Positions 16,900-26,760 are shown, numbered from the stretch's first letter. The stretch: 64,000 nucleotides of DNA from JASGKO01 sp049840595 (GCA_049840595.1 JASGKO010000015.1:1-64000); one strand, 5' to 3'. Notes: generated from the sequence alone by a model not told the origin. Numbers and translations are program-made.

Positions 16900-18195
16900 T
16901 CAAGCCTTGTCCGCGAGCTGCAAGTAGAGCGTAAACGTGCTGCCGACGTTTTGTCGAGTTCTCACATGCAGGAGGCCGTGCGAGGCCAGCAGCAGGCGTT
17001 TGACAATCGATAATCCGAGACCGGTACCGACGCCGGCCTCCTTGGTGGTAAAGGTGGTATCGAACAGCTTGGCCATGACGGCGGGGGGGATGCCCGGGCC
17101 GTTATCGGTGATGCACACACACAGGCTGGGCGCCCGGCCGACGAAGCCCTCGTCGCACAATACCTTCTCCCCATCGCTGCGGCCTTCCAGCAGCGAAAGG
17201 ACGGGCTCGTGGCAGATGGAGGCCTCGACCTGCACATCGTGATGCTGGGAGGTGCACTGCAGGGCGTTGATGGTGAGGTTGAGCAGGATTTGCAGGAAGT
17301 CGGTCCCGTTAACGGAGGCGAAGACATCCTGCGGCAGGCCGCGAACGGTGAAGCCGTTGCCGTTGCGATTGGGATGGCGGTCGAGCAGGTCTTCGAGGTC
17401 CTGCAGCGTCTGGTTGACGCTGGCGGTGGCGTTTTTCTCGGGGCCTTTGCGGAGGAAGCTCAGGTAGCGGCGGGAGATTTCCACGCACCGGGTGACCTGG
17501 CCATTGAGCTTGCCGAGGTCGCTGCGGAATTTCTCAAGTTGCTCGCCCTCGACCTTGGCCGCGCTGGAGAGGGAGCGGTTGAGGATGTCGATGAAGCTGG
17601 AGATGACGGTGAGCGGGCTGTTGATGTCGTGGAGCACGCTGGCGTAGATTTCCCCTTTGGTCTGCGCCATCTCGGTGACGAGCTTCTGGTTGTGAATTTC
17701 CGCCTGCAGGGCGAGGAGTTGCTCGTTGGAAGACTGGAGCCCGTTGGCGAGCTTGTTTTTCTCGACCGCCTTGGAGACGGCGGCGCGCATGGTGGGGATG
17801 TCGAAGGGCTTGTTGAGGTAGTCGCAGGCACCGTAGCGCAGCGCCTGCCGGGCCGTTTCGAGCGTCTCGTAGGCGGTGAGCATGATGACCTCGATGCTCT
17901 GGTCGATCTGCTTGAGCTCGCGGAGCACCTCGACGCCGGACATGCCCGTCATCATGATATCGAGGATGGCGACGTGGATGCGGTTGTTGCGGGCGAGGTC
18001 GAGCGCGAGGTCCCCCCCATTGGCGACGAGCACGTTGTAGTCGCGCTTGAAGATGATCTTCACCGACTGCCGCGGCCCCTCCTCATCGTCCACGATCAGG
18101 AGGGTCGGCTTGGAAAGATCGTCCTCCAGCGGCTGACGATCTCCCGGAGCCGGACCAGAACTAGAAATGGAGCCCGAAGGAGAGAGAGAGAGCAT
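16900..18195 (-). CDS. Response regulator-histidine kinase hybrid (N-terminal receiver)
   Basis: A 431-residue soluble protein. A receiver domain spans about residues 30-145 with phospho-acceptor Asp79 (AILDIMMTG) and lysine in YLNKPFD. A coiled-coil linker (KNKLANGLQSSNEQLLALQAEIHNQ) precedes a HisKA domain with His189 (SVLHDINSPLTVISSF). The ATPase domain shows NLTINALQ, DNGPGIPP and GTGLGLSIVKRLL. With no membrane segment, the kinase is probably controlled by phosphorylation of its own receiver. The start codon at 18195 lies inside the end of the upstream FadL-like gene (35-base overlap), so the two are likely translated from one mRNA. No target is evident. Confidence 0.85.
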   Translation of the reverse strand: MLSLSPSGSISSSGPAPGDRQPLEDDLSKPTLLIVDDEEGPRQSVKIIFKRDYNVLVANGGDLALDLARNNRIHVAILDIMMTGMSGVEVLRELKQIDQSIEVIMLTAYETLETARQALRYGACDYLNKPFDIPTMRAAVSKAVEKNKLANGLQSSNEQLLALQAEIHNQKLVTEMAQTKGEIYASVLHDINSPLTVISSFIDILNRSLSSAAKVEGEQLEKFRSDLGKLNGQVTRCVEISRRYLSFLRKGPEKNATASVNQTLQDLEDLLDRHPNRNGNGFTVRGLPQDVFASVNGTDFLQILLNLTINALQCTSQHHDVQVEASICHEPVLSLLEGRSDGEKVLCDEGFVGRAPSLCVCITDNGPGIPPAVMAKLFDTTFTTKEAGVGTGLGLSIVKRLLLASHGLLHVRTRQNVGSTFTLYLQLADKA

Positions 18196-19495
18196 GGCTT
18201 GAGAATTGGTAACTTCCGTCTGCAGCCGTCCCGTTGTCGATGGTTCGTGTTGGAGCGTAGGTGAACTGGTAGGCCAGGTCCCACGTGTAATTGCCGAGAT
18301 CCTGCCCGACGCCGACGCTGAAAATGTGACGACGACCATCTGGCACCGCCGGCGAGTAATACTTGGTCGGCACGGTCGCCTCACTATAAATATAGCCACC
18401 GCTGAGGTGGAGTCCGTATTTGAAGTAGCGCGTAATACCGAAGCTGTATACGAAGCTGGAATTGTAATTGAAAGGCAATTCTACTTTCGAGCCGTCCTGG
18501 TTATGCTGGGTGACGACGCCCAGGGAATCCCAGTTCGTCCAGTCCACATCGGCCTCGAGGTTCCAGTCCTTCGTCGGGCGGAAGGAGTAACCGACCGTGA
18601 CGATCTCCGGGAACATGATCTTCGCATCCGCGTCTTGCTGCGGGTAGTTCGATTGCAGCGCGGGGATTTCCTCAGTGGGCAGGCCGTTGGAAGTGAGGAT
18701 CGAATCCACGACCGCCGTCCCGTAAGCACCGTAGGCAGCCTTGATTTGCTTGATCGCCGCGTTGGCGGCGGCAATCTGCTTGTTTCCAGCAGAGATCGCG
18801 TGCTTCTCCGCCGAGTTGAGCGAAAAGCGAGAGTGCCCGCTGAAGGTGATGGGGGTGGCCCCCTGGTAGCGGATGCCGAAGGAATTGTGCTCGTCGGGCT
18901 GCCACATCAACCCGGCATTGAACCCAAGCGCCTCGCCACTGCCGCTGAACTTGTAATTGTCGCCGACCATGTGCACCCCTTCCTGCAGCATGGACTGGGC
19001 ATAGTTGAGCGTGAGCCCCACGGCCACCGAGAGGGACCGGGTGAGTTGCACTGCCACCACCGGATTAACGGTCTCAAAAGTGATGCTGCCCTTGACCGAA
19101 AGATTGCGAAAGGTCGTGTCGTCGGGGTAATTGATGCTCAACCCCCAGGGCGAGTAACTTCCCAAGCCGAGGGTGACCGGGGTATCCTTGATCCTGGCCG
19201 TGAGATAAACCTGGCCGAGGGCGTGCAGATTGTTATTGGAGCGATATTCGTTGCCGGAGGAATCTTTGACGTAAACCGGGAAGTTCAGGCCGTAGCCGGA
19301 GATTTCGGCGGTAAAAGAATCCAACTGGGTAATTCCTGCCGGATTGAAAAAGATGGTCGAGGGATTATCTGCCGTGGCGGTGACGGCTTCGCCACGTCCG
19401 GTCGCAAAGGCGTCCTGATCAAAGAGCCGGAAGCCCAGGCTAAACCCGGTGGAAGGGAGCAGTGCAAGTGCTGCCAGAATAACACGAATTCTCAT
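18161..19495 (-). CDS. OmpP1/FadL-family outer-membrane transporter
   Basis: A 444-residue protein with a signal peptide (MRIRVILAALALLPSTGFS) followed by the FadL-type N-terminal hatch GFRLFDQDAFATGRGEAVTATADNPSTIFFNPAG. The body consists of beta-barrel strands and it ends SLSFGLHF. FadL relatives move long-chain fatty acids or other hydrophobic compounds through the outer membrane. Its gene overlaps a receiver-kinase gene and is followed by further kinases, including one joined to a ketosynthase, so a link to lipid sensing is possible but unproven. Confidence 0.88.
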   Translation of the reverse strand: MRIRVILAALALLPSTGFSLGFRLFDQDAFATGRGEAVTATADNPSTIFFNPAGITQLDSFTAEISGYGLNFPVYVKDSSGNEYRSNNNLHALGQVYLTARIKDTPVTLGLGSYSPWGLSINYPDDTTFRNLSVKGSITFETVNPVVAVQLTRSLSVAVGLTLNYAQSMLQEGVHMVGDNYKFSGSGEALGFNAGLMWQPDEHNSFGIRYQGATPITFSGHSRFSLNSAEKHAISAGNKQIAAANAAIKQIKAAYGAYGTAVVDSILTSNGLPTEEIPALQSNYPQQDADAKIMFPEIVTVGYSFRPTKDWNLEADVDWTNWDSLGVVTQHNQDGSKVELPFNYNSSFVYSFGITRYFKYGLHLSGGYIYSEATVPTKYYSPAVPDGRRHIFSVGVGQDLGNYTWDLAYQFTYAPTRTIDNGTAADGSYQFSSHALSLSFGLHF

Positions 19496-19551
19496 GGTGG
19501 TGTGGTGGTAATCAAAAGCTTAGCAACCCCCGTGCCTAAGAATCAAATTTA

Positions 19552-21573
19552 TCAATTTTGCTGTTCTGCGATTGTCTCATTCAGGGGGAGTTGAATGCGG
19601 ACCATTCCCGGCTCCCCTTTTTTGGAGGCCGGTATCTCAATTTTGCCGTTGTGATTCTCAATAATTTTAGTGCTGACCGTCAACCCCAAACCGAGCCCCA
19701 CCGTGCGGGTGGAGAAAAAGGGATCGGGAGCCTTTTCGGCGGCTTCGGGAGAGAAGCCCGCCCCGGTATCCCGCACCTCGACGTTAATGACGTCCCCGCC
19801 ATTTTCGGGCTCTTTCTCCATTTTCACGGCGACCTTGGGGTCCTTGGGATTGGCCTGCAGCGCATTGAGAATCACCTCTGAAAAAGCGTGCCGCAAGGCT
19901 TTGCGATCCCCTTTGATCGTCCAGTTCACCTTCTCGCGCTCGATGTCGAACTGCTTCGGCGTCTCGCCCGCATAGTATTGGTAGGCATCGCGGAAAGCAT
20001 CGCCAATGAGGTCGGACACTGAAATGCGCTCGCCGCCTTCATGTTTATCCCGGGCGAGAAAGACCATCTGATTCGCCAGGCGGGAAATGCGCTTCACCCC
20101 ATCCTCCAGCGCCTTGGAAAGCGAGTCGCGGAATTCGGGATCGTCGAATTTTTCCACCAGCAATTGCTGGTGGGTGGAAAGCGGAACGGCCGAATTCCCA
20201 ATCTCGTGCGCGAGGTGCTCGGCCATGGATTTTATCAGGCGCAGGTTCGAAGCTTCGATCTCAAGGTTCTTCGCGTGCTCGGCTTCGGTGATGTCTTCGA
20301 TCACCAGCATCGCGGCGTTCGATTCCTCACCGCGATTCATGCGGAATGGTTTGATCGTGACTTCAAAAGCCATCGTCGAATGCGCTGGAACGTACTTGAA
20401 GGGCTCGAAGGACTGGCCCGTCTTGGTGACCGTAAACACCTTGCTGCCCAGCTCCTGCGGCAGATCGGAAAACTCAAGCTGACGCCGCCCCCCATCGGGC
20501 AGGAACATCCGGCGCGCGGCCGCGTTGCAATGCAAGACCGACAGGTTGGTGCCAAAGACCAGGCAGCCGCTGTGCAACTGGCCGAGGATGTCGCCCATCA
20601 TCTCGTGGCTTTCCTCCAACAGATCGTGCTGCCAGCAGTTGCGAATCGCCACGCCGAGCTCCTCCAGCATGTGGAAGACAAGCGACAACTCTTCGTTGCT
20701 GAATGGCTCGCCGGTGAGGCGCTCGTCGAAGACGGCCACGCCGATCAGCGACTGGCGGTCCAGAATCGGGATGGCGACATTCACGCCGAGCAGGCTGAAC
20801 TCGCGGGCGATATCGCGATTGCCCTGCACTTCGGGGCCGCCCGCCTTGAGGATCCGCCCCTGGCGGCGCATCGTGCCGCCGATGCCGGCCGTCAGCGACA
20901 GGGCAAAGTGATCCAGAAACATTTGCTCGATGCCGATCGCACATTCCGAGCGCAGCCAGCGATCCTCATGGGTCGGAACGGCATCGGCCACCACCTCGGA
21001 GGGTTTGCGCAGGAAGACCACGGCCCGGTTCACCCCGAGGATCTCGCGCAGGCGCAGGAGGAATTGCCGCAAGAGCGAGCTGGGATCGAGATTATGGGTG
21101 AGGATCTCGGAGAAATCGCGGAGCCCTTCCAGGGTCTTGCCGTTTTCCTGGCGGTAGGTATAACGCGGCTCGGGAATCGCGGGCAAGGGCTCGGGGGATT
21201 CCCCCCGGGGATCGGCCACATTCAGGACGCGCTCCAGCAGGGCGTTCAACAACCGGCCCCGGACCGGCTTCATCATGACATGGGAAACGCCGAGCAGGTA
21301 GGCATCCTCCTCCCACTCCCAGCTCTTGGCGGCCGTGTAAATGAGCATCGGGCAACTCGGCGCGAGCAGCCGCAACTCCTCGATGAGCTTGGTCGCCCGC
21401 ACGTCGGTAAGCTCCACATCGAGAATCGTAATATCGATCGCCCCCCGCCCGAGCAGCGATTCGGCCTCCCACACATCCTCCTTGGCAATGATCTGGTAAG
21501 CAGCCGCACTCACGGCCGACTGGATCGCGGCAGCAAACGAAGGCTGTCGGGTCAAAATGAGGATGGATTTCAT
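19552..21573 (-). CDS. Sensor histidine kinase with receiver, GAF and PAS domains
   Basis: A 673-residue soluble protein. Domains in order: receiver-like (residues 1-120, Asp52 in TILDVELTD), GAF (about 150-330; LTHNLDPSSLLRQFLLRLREILGVNRAVVF), PAS (about 340-430; LVFGTNLSVLHCNAAARRMF), then HisKA with the H-box AEHLAHEIGNSAVPL (near residue 475) and an ATPase domain (DTGAGFSPEAAEK, GLGLGLTVSTKI). Its start overlaps the end of the ketosynthase-kinase gene by four bases (ATGA), indicating translational coupling. The ligand of the GAF/PAS domains is unknown. Confidence 0.85.
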   Translation of the reverse strand: MKSILILTRQPSFAAAIQSAVSAAAYQIIAKEDVWEAESLLGRGAIDITILDVELTDVRATKLIEELRLLAPSCPMLIYTAAKSWEWEEDAYLLGVSHVMMKPVRGRLLNALLERVLNVADPRGESPEPLPAIPEPRYTYRQENGKTLEGLRDFSEILTHNLDPSSLLRQFLLRLREILGVNRAVVFLRKPSEVVADAVPTHEDRWLRSECAIGIEQMFLDHFALSLTAGIGGTMRRQGRILKAGGPEVQGNRDIAREFSLLGVNVAIPILDRQSLIGVAVFDERLTGEPFSNEELSLVFHMLEELGVAIRNCWQHDLLEESHEMMGDILGQLHSGCLVFGTNLSVLHCNAAARRMFLPDGGRRQLEFSDLPQELGSKVFTVTKTGQSFEPFKYVPAHSTMAFEVTIKPFRMNRGEESNAAMLVIEDITEAEHAKNLEIEASNLRLIKSMAEHLAHEIGNSAVPLSTHQQLLVEKFDDPEFRDSLSKALEDGVKRISRLANQMVFLARDKHEGGERISVSDLIGDAFRDAYQYYAGETPKQFDIEREKVNWTIKGDRKALRHAFSEVILNALQANPKDPKVAVKMEKEPENGGDVINVEVRDTGAGFSPEAAEKAPDPFFSTRTVGLGLGLTVSTKIIENHNGKIEIPASKKGEPGMVRIQLPLNETIAEQQN

Positions 21574-24500
21574 GAAATATTCACCGGGCTTTCAGTATGC
21601 GGCTTGGCCTGGCGGTTTGGCAAATCAACTTGAACGGTCGTGCCTTTTTTCCACTGGCTGAAGATGTTGAGGTGCCCCCCATGGAGGTGGACGATCTTGC
21701 GGCAGATGGCGAGCCCGAGGCCAAAGCCCCGCGTTTCGTCGCCGCGATTCTTGGTCGTAAAGTAGGGCGCGAGCACGCGCGGCAAATCCTCGTGCTTGAT
21801 CCCCTCCCCCGAGTCGATGACGCGAATACGCAGCCAGTCGCGCTGGGCCTCCGTCTTGAGCAGGCGCACCAGCTCCACCCGCACGGTGGTCTGCGGGGGG
21901 GAGGCATCGATGGAGTTGGAAATGAGATTGGCCACCAGGCGCTGGAGCAGGTACTTCATCCATCTCGGCCAGGACCTCGACCGGGGCATCGACAGTGATG
22001 TTGACGCCGCGACCCTCGGCCTTCGGCTTCACCATTTCGGCCGCCTGGGCCAGCACGGCATCAAGCCGGCCATACTGGAAATCGGGACGCAGATTTTCCG
22101 AAAAGAAGAGCGCCTCGCGAATGTAGGCGCGCATGGTCTTCAAATTTCGCAACGCAAGCGGGAGCAGGTCGTCGTGCAGATCGCGGGCCGAAACCCCCTC
22201 GCTGCTCAACTGCAGGAAGGTCCAGAGCGGGGTGAGCAGATTGTTCAGATCGTGGGCCATGCCACGGGACATCCGGCCCAGGAGTTCCAGCTCTTCCGCA
22301 TGCAGAATCTTGTTCTTCAGGCGGATCTGATTGATCATCACGCCCAGATTCTTCGACAAAGCCACCAACAAATTAATGTCGGTGGAGGTAAATGGTTCAT
22401 TATTCTTTTTCCGGCCCAGCAACAGCACGCCGATCGGCTCCGTTTCCACCACGAAGGGGAAGCAGAGCTCGGCAAAATAGGCCCGCATGAGGGACAGGAT
22501 ATGCTCCTTATATCCGGCCTCGCGGTTTTCATTGATGGCGGAATTATAAGCCACGAAATCGATTTTCTTTTGATGGAAGAACTCCAGCACCGGGCGCTTC
22601 TCAATCAATTCGCGCGCCGCCGCATCGTCGCTCGTGGGATAGGCGCGAAAGATGGAGAGGGCATTGGTATGCTCCTCGGCCATGACGATGCTGTAGTTCT
22701 CCACCTTAATCGTGTTCACAAGCAGGCCGTGCAGGTTGTCCAGCAGCGTCGTGGTATCGTTATAAAGATACATCGTATTCACGAAGCTGGAGATCTGATC
22801 CTGATACTCGAAACGGTCGCCCAGGATGCGGCGCTCCAGCGTATCCATGCCCGAGCCGAACATGCGGGGAAAGAAGATCGCCATCACCGCCCCGCTGATC
22901 ATGATGATCGCCAGATCGGAGAAGAGGGAAACGGCATTGAAGTAACCCGGGAAAATCAACGCCACCAGCAAGAGCAGACTGAAGCTGACGAAGAACAGGA
23001 AGGCAAAGCGGATGCCGTGGGCAACGAAGCGGCTGAGCGTGACCTGGAAATCGAGCAACTGGTGCTGCAACACCGCATAGCCGGAGAGCACCCCATAAAA
23101 GGAAGCGGCCATCGTCCCGTAGGGGTAAACTTGAATATCGGTAAACGGGTAATGCTCGAAACCGATAATCGGCAGCAGATCGTTCAGCCCCAGCAGAGTG
23201 AGCATGGTCTGCGCGAGAATGAGCGCATCCAGCCGCCGCTTGTATAACATCGGCAAAGTACGCCGGCGAATGAGCAAGACCACCACCGAGAGTGCGGCGA
23301 GAATAAAGGAGGCGGCAAAAGCGTAATACAAGGAACCGGGAATGGCATACCAGCCCGGCACGCCCAGAAAGCGCACGTCCTCGATGAAATTCCCGGTACA
23401 CACGGAGAAGGCCAGGAGCGTGTAGAGCACGTACAGCACCTTCATCCACCCCTTGGCGGACACCCCGGAAATCAGCAGCGAAAGGTGGAAGAAAAAGACG
23501 ATCCCCAGCACGAGCCCAAAGTGCATGATCCGCACCCAGAGCAGCGCCGTATCGTGGCTATGCGTGGTGAGCAGGATGAACTGGGAGAAGTTCCAGTTCG
23601 CAATCGTCAGCCCCAGTAAAAAATAAACCCGGTTTACGCTGGAGGTAAAATTCCGGGAGATGACGAAGAGTGTAAAAAAGATATTACACAGGCACCCGAG
23701 CAATGGGATGATGGTCGCAAACCTCATGAGTAGTCGGATGTACTTTTTCAGGAGGATGCAGGAGGTTTTACCACCGAAGCCACTGTTTAAATTGAGCACA
23801 TACTCCACGGGATAGTGCCGGCAGCGATCGCGCACGAGGTCGAGCTTCACCTCGGGATGCATTTGCCCCACATTCAAGGTGGGAGGGATGATGCCGTCGC
23901 CAATCGCCTTGGCGCAGATCACGGTTTCCAACGCTCCCGCCGCCGCGAGGGGATGGCCGGTAATCGGCTTGGTGGAAGAGACCGCCACCCGGCGCGTATG
24001 ATCGCCAAAAAAGCTCTGGATCGCGCGGGCTTCGGCCAGATCGCTGGCCGGGTTGGCCGTGCCGTGGATGTTGATGTAGTTGATGCGGTTCCGGTCGCAG
24101 TTGGCGCGGCGCAGGCATTTCTCCATGGCGCGCTTGATTCCGAGCCCCTCGGGATGCGGAGCCATCGGGTGATAGGCTTCGCAACTCCGTCCGTAGCCGA
24201 TCAGTTCGGCGTAAATTCTGGCCCCACGACTCAGGGCATGGGCCAGCTCCTCCAGCACGACGAAGGCCCCACCCTCCCCCATGATGAATCCATCGGAATT
24301 CACATTCATCGGGCGCATCGCTTCCTTTGGGCTGCCTTGAAACCGGGTCATCGCCCGGCTCTGGCTGAAGCCGTAGAAAACCGTATCGATCAATGGGGCT
24401 TCGGCACAGCCTGCCACCATGATATCCACGTCCTCATACTGGATCATGTTGAACGCGTACCCCATCACATCGCTGCCCGAGGCACTGCTGGAACTGCAGG

Positions 24501-24987
24501 TGATGGCGTGCCCTTTGATCGCGAGCTGGTTGGCAATCTCCGCACTGCCGCTGCCCACGTAGCCATTGATCATCGCGGAGGGGCTGATCGCACGATAACC
24601 ACCGCGCGACTCCATGGATTCGCGCCCTTTGTAGGCGGATTCCACGTTGCTCAGCGAGGTCCCTTCGACCACGCCGGAGCGGTCGGGGTCCTGCTTGTCA
24701 AAATCCACGCCAGAATCCTCCACCGCCATGCGGGCGGCCGCGATGGAGTAGTGCAGCGAACGCTCCAGGCGCCGGGCCGTCTTGGCATCCATGTAATTCG
24801 CTGGATCGAAGTCTTTGACCTCCATGGCAAACTTGCTCGGCACCATGGAAACATCGAAGCGCGACACATAGTCCGCCGCGCTCACCCCATCCTGGACGTT
24901 TTTCCAGAACGAGGAAACGGTAAGTCCGCTCGGGGCGATTACCCCCATCCCGGTAATCACCACCCTTCTTTGATTGAAATCGGGCAT
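21570..24987 (-). CDS. Beta-ketoacyl synthase fused in frame to 7TM-GAF histidine kinase, frameshifted near the end
   Basis: Residues 1-420 are a FabF-type ketosynthase fold: VVITGMGVIAPSG, H308 in NIHGTANP, K340 in SSTKPITGH and H345, ending NSGFGGKTSCILL. The residue aligned with the catalytic Cys is Ser168 (SSSSASG); Cys164 lies four residues earlier. With no intervening stop, the frame continues from Met421 into a kinase: about seven transmembrane helices, a GAF domain, a HisKA box MAHDLNNLLTPL and an ATPase domain (NLISNSIDA, DSGEGI, GFGLGLAICRKI). One extra base near 21955-21965 shifts the last 130 residues. Two adjacent genes whose shared stop was lost is the alternative to a true fusion. 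The kinase half resembles PrsK-type kinases of exosortase systems. Confidence 0.75.
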
Positions 24988-24993
24988 AAAATA

Positions 24994-25329
24994 CTAGCCA
25001 GGCGGCCACTCCAACTGGCGCCCGGCCAAAAGATGGACGTGCAGGTGGGGCACGCTTTCGCCCGCATCCCTGCCGTTGTTGATTACGACACGATAACCGC
25101 TGACCGCCCCCAAATCGACCGCCAGTTTTTTAGCCACCAACAGGAGATGACCCAGGAGCGACTCATCGGCCTCCTCTGTTTCGGAGAGACGGGGAATTGG
25201 CCGCCGGGGCGTGATCAAAACATGCAGCGGCGCCTGCGGATTGATGTCGTGGAAGGCCACGCACACCTCATCCTGATGCACCAGCTCCGCCGGAATCTCT
25301 CCAGCGGCGATTTTTTCAAAAAGAGTCAT
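24994..25329 (-). CDS. HIT-family nucleotide-binding protein (HINT type)
   Basis: A 111-residue protein with the HINT core: MTLFEKIAAGEIPAELVHQD at the start, AFHDINPQAPLHVLITPRR, and the histidine triad VPHLHVHLLAG near the end. Family members bind and hydrolyse nucleoside phosphoramidates or AMP adducts. It ends with WPPG as in bacterial HINT proteins. It lies 6 bases upstream of the ketosynthase-kinase gene and 2 bases downstream of an unknown gene, all on the minus strand. Confidence 0.93.
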   Translation of the reverse strand: MTLFEKIAAGEIPAELVHQDEVCVAFHDINPQAPLHVLITPRRPIPRLSETEEADESLLGHLLLVAKKLAVDLGAVSGYRVVINNGRDAGESVPHLHVHLLAGRQLEWPPG

Positions 25330-25331
25330 GA

Positions 25332-25892
25332 TCAGCGTAAAGTTAAACGAACCTGCAGGGACTCCTGGGAGGACATTACCTGCAGGCGCACGTAGGAAAC
25401 GATCTCGGCCCGCAGCGTTTCACAGCGACGGTTCCAGGTTTTGGACGACTTCAGTTTCTTGATGCACTGCTCGAGATCGACCAGTTCGAAGCGGCGCACA
25501 TTGGCGTTCATCGCATCGCGGATGCGCTCTTCCAGCAGGTTGAAAAAGGCGAGCTCGTAACCGCAATCGGCGCGGTTGGCGAGGTCCAGCAGGGAGATTT
25601 TGCAATCGCCCGAATTCAGCACTAGCAAATCGGCAACATCTCCGTAGCCAATGACTTGCAACGCCGATTTCATCATTTGCTCCAGCTCGCCGTAGCCGAT
25701 GGAATTGGCGGTATAGCCATCGCGCAGATAGGAGAAAACGCTCTCCATTACATGCCCGGCCAGCCACCATTGCGAATAGCCGGCATGGGCCGCCGCAGAG
25801 ACCATGGACTCCAGCAGCGTCCCTTCCGGAATCTCGGAAAGTTCACCACGTTGGTCCACAAGACAGGGCAATCCGTTGGCGAGGCAAATCAT
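25332..25892 (-). CDS. Conserved-looking protein of unknown function
   Basis: A 186-residue soluble protein without signal peptide or membrane segment. It has a cysteine-containing N-terminus (MICLANGLPCLVDQRGE), a mainly helical middle (MESVFSYLRDGYTANSIGYGELEQMM) and a basic, helical C-terminus (KKLKSSKTWNRRCETLRAEIV). Its start overlaps the nrdR stop by four bases (ATGA), so it is translationally coupled to nrdR. The partnership may mean a role in deoxynucleotide control, but I do not recognise the family and assign no function. Confidence 0.6.
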   Translation of the reverse strand: MICLANGLPCLVDQRGELSEIPEGTLLESMVSAAAHAGYSQWWLAGHVMESVFSYLRDGYTANSIGYGELEQMMKSALQVIGYGDVADLLVLNSGDCKISLLDLANRADCGYELAFFNLLEERIRDAMNANVRRFELVDLEQCIKKLKSSKTWNRRCETLRAEIVSYVRLQVMSSQESLQVRLTLR

Positions 25893-26377
25893 TTAAAAAA
25901 GTCCGGTTGGAGTTCGTTAGCCTTCACTTTTTTCTCAAGTGATTGAATTTCGTTAATAAATTCACCGATATCCTGAAAATGGCGATAAACCGAGGCGTAG
26001 CGGACATAGGCCACTTCATCCACCGCGTGGAGGACTTCCATTACCTTGGCGCCAATTATCTGTGATCGAACCTCGCGCCCGAAGCTGTTTTCCAGGTAAT
26101 GGATGATGTCCTCAACCAGGTTTTCGAGTTGATCCATACCTAATGGACGTTTCTCACACGCCTTGAGAATTCCATTCATTAGTTTATGACGATCAAATGG
26201 CTCCCCGCGCCCATCACGCTTGATCACCCGCAGATCCGCCCGCTCGATCTGCTCATAAGTGGTAAACCGGAACTCACAAACGATGCATTCACGGCGGCGA
26301 CGGATGCTCTTCCCGTCTTTGGCAACACGGGAATCGATAACCTTGTCTTCCAACGCTCCACATTTCGGGCATCGCAT
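25889..26377 (-). CDS. nrdR: Transcriptional repressor NrdR
   Basis: NrdR represses ribonucleotide reductase genes in response to bound ATP/dATP. The 162-residue protein has the N-terminal zinc ribbon (MRCPKCGALEDKVIDSR...RRRECIVCEFRFTTYE) and an ATP-cone domain (VIKRDGRGEPFDRHKLMNGILKACEKRP, YVRYASVYRHFQDIGEF). Length and order match the family. A strong promoter with an embedded palindrome lies at 26405-26433. No ribonucleotide reductase gene lies in the window. Confidence 0.96.
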   Translation of the reverse strand: MRCPKCGALEDKVIDSRVAKDGKSIRRRRECIVCEFRFTTYEQIERADLRVIKRDGRGEPFDRHKLMNGILKACEKRPLGMDQLENLVEDIIHYLENSFGREVRSQIIGAKVMEVLHAVDEVAYVRYASVYRHFQDIGEFINEIQSLEKKVKANELQPDFFK

Positions 26378-26404
26378 ATTGTGGTATTTGAGTGAGCTTT
26401 TCTG

Positions 26405-26433
26405 TGGATACCTACAACCTGTAGTAGTGTCAA
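26405..26433 (-). promoter_or_regulatory. nrdR promoter with palindrome in the spacer
   Basis: On the minus strand TTGACA (26433-26428) and TATCCA (26410-26405) are 17 bases apart. The spacer contains CTACA-GGT-TGTAG (26424-26412), a perfect 5+5 palindrome. It does not match the usual NrdR box consensus. The layout parallels the promoter at 11313-11341. Confidence 0.6.
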
Positions 26434-26521
26434 TTTTTTCTTAGAAAAATCATAAATTGTTTCGCAGTTCGCCAAAAGGAAAAAACTTGCCTCCGCAGGT
26501 GACATTTGGGAAAACTCGCCC

Positions 26522-26760
26522 CAGTTCTTTGCGATTAGAATCAACCGTGAGCAAAGCGAGGAATCCCGTGCATAATCGGGAACAGTAGCGCTGCTGTAAC
26601 TGGATACGACTTTCCAAAATACCAGTCTCCCATGGGAGGCGAAGGTGGAAACGAGGCCTGAAGCCAGAAGTCAGAACATTCACTTTGCCCATGCTCATTC
26701 GCAGCCAGCCCTTGCTGGCTTGTGCAAAACCTTCTTCGCGAAAAAGAAGAATGAGGGATC
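26522..26760 (+). ncRNA. Cobalamin riboswitch with expression platform
   Basis: The core matches the B12 box and junction of known cobalamin riboswitches: CCGTGAGCAAAGCGAGGAAT, stem TCCCG/CGGGA (26564-26568 with 26577-26581), then CGCTGCTGTAA (26589-26599), closely paralleling the E. coli btuB leader. The closing stem GTTCT/AGAAC pairs 26524-26528 with 26673-26677, just after the AAGCCAGAAGTCAG segment. A downstream platform includes AGCCAGC/GCTGGCT (26703-26709 with 26714-26720) and CTCATTC/GAATGAG (26694-26700 with 26749-26755). It precedes the PEP-CTERM gene at 26835 on the same strand, so B12 presumably lowers expression of that gene and the following pseudopilin gene. Confidence 0.85.
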
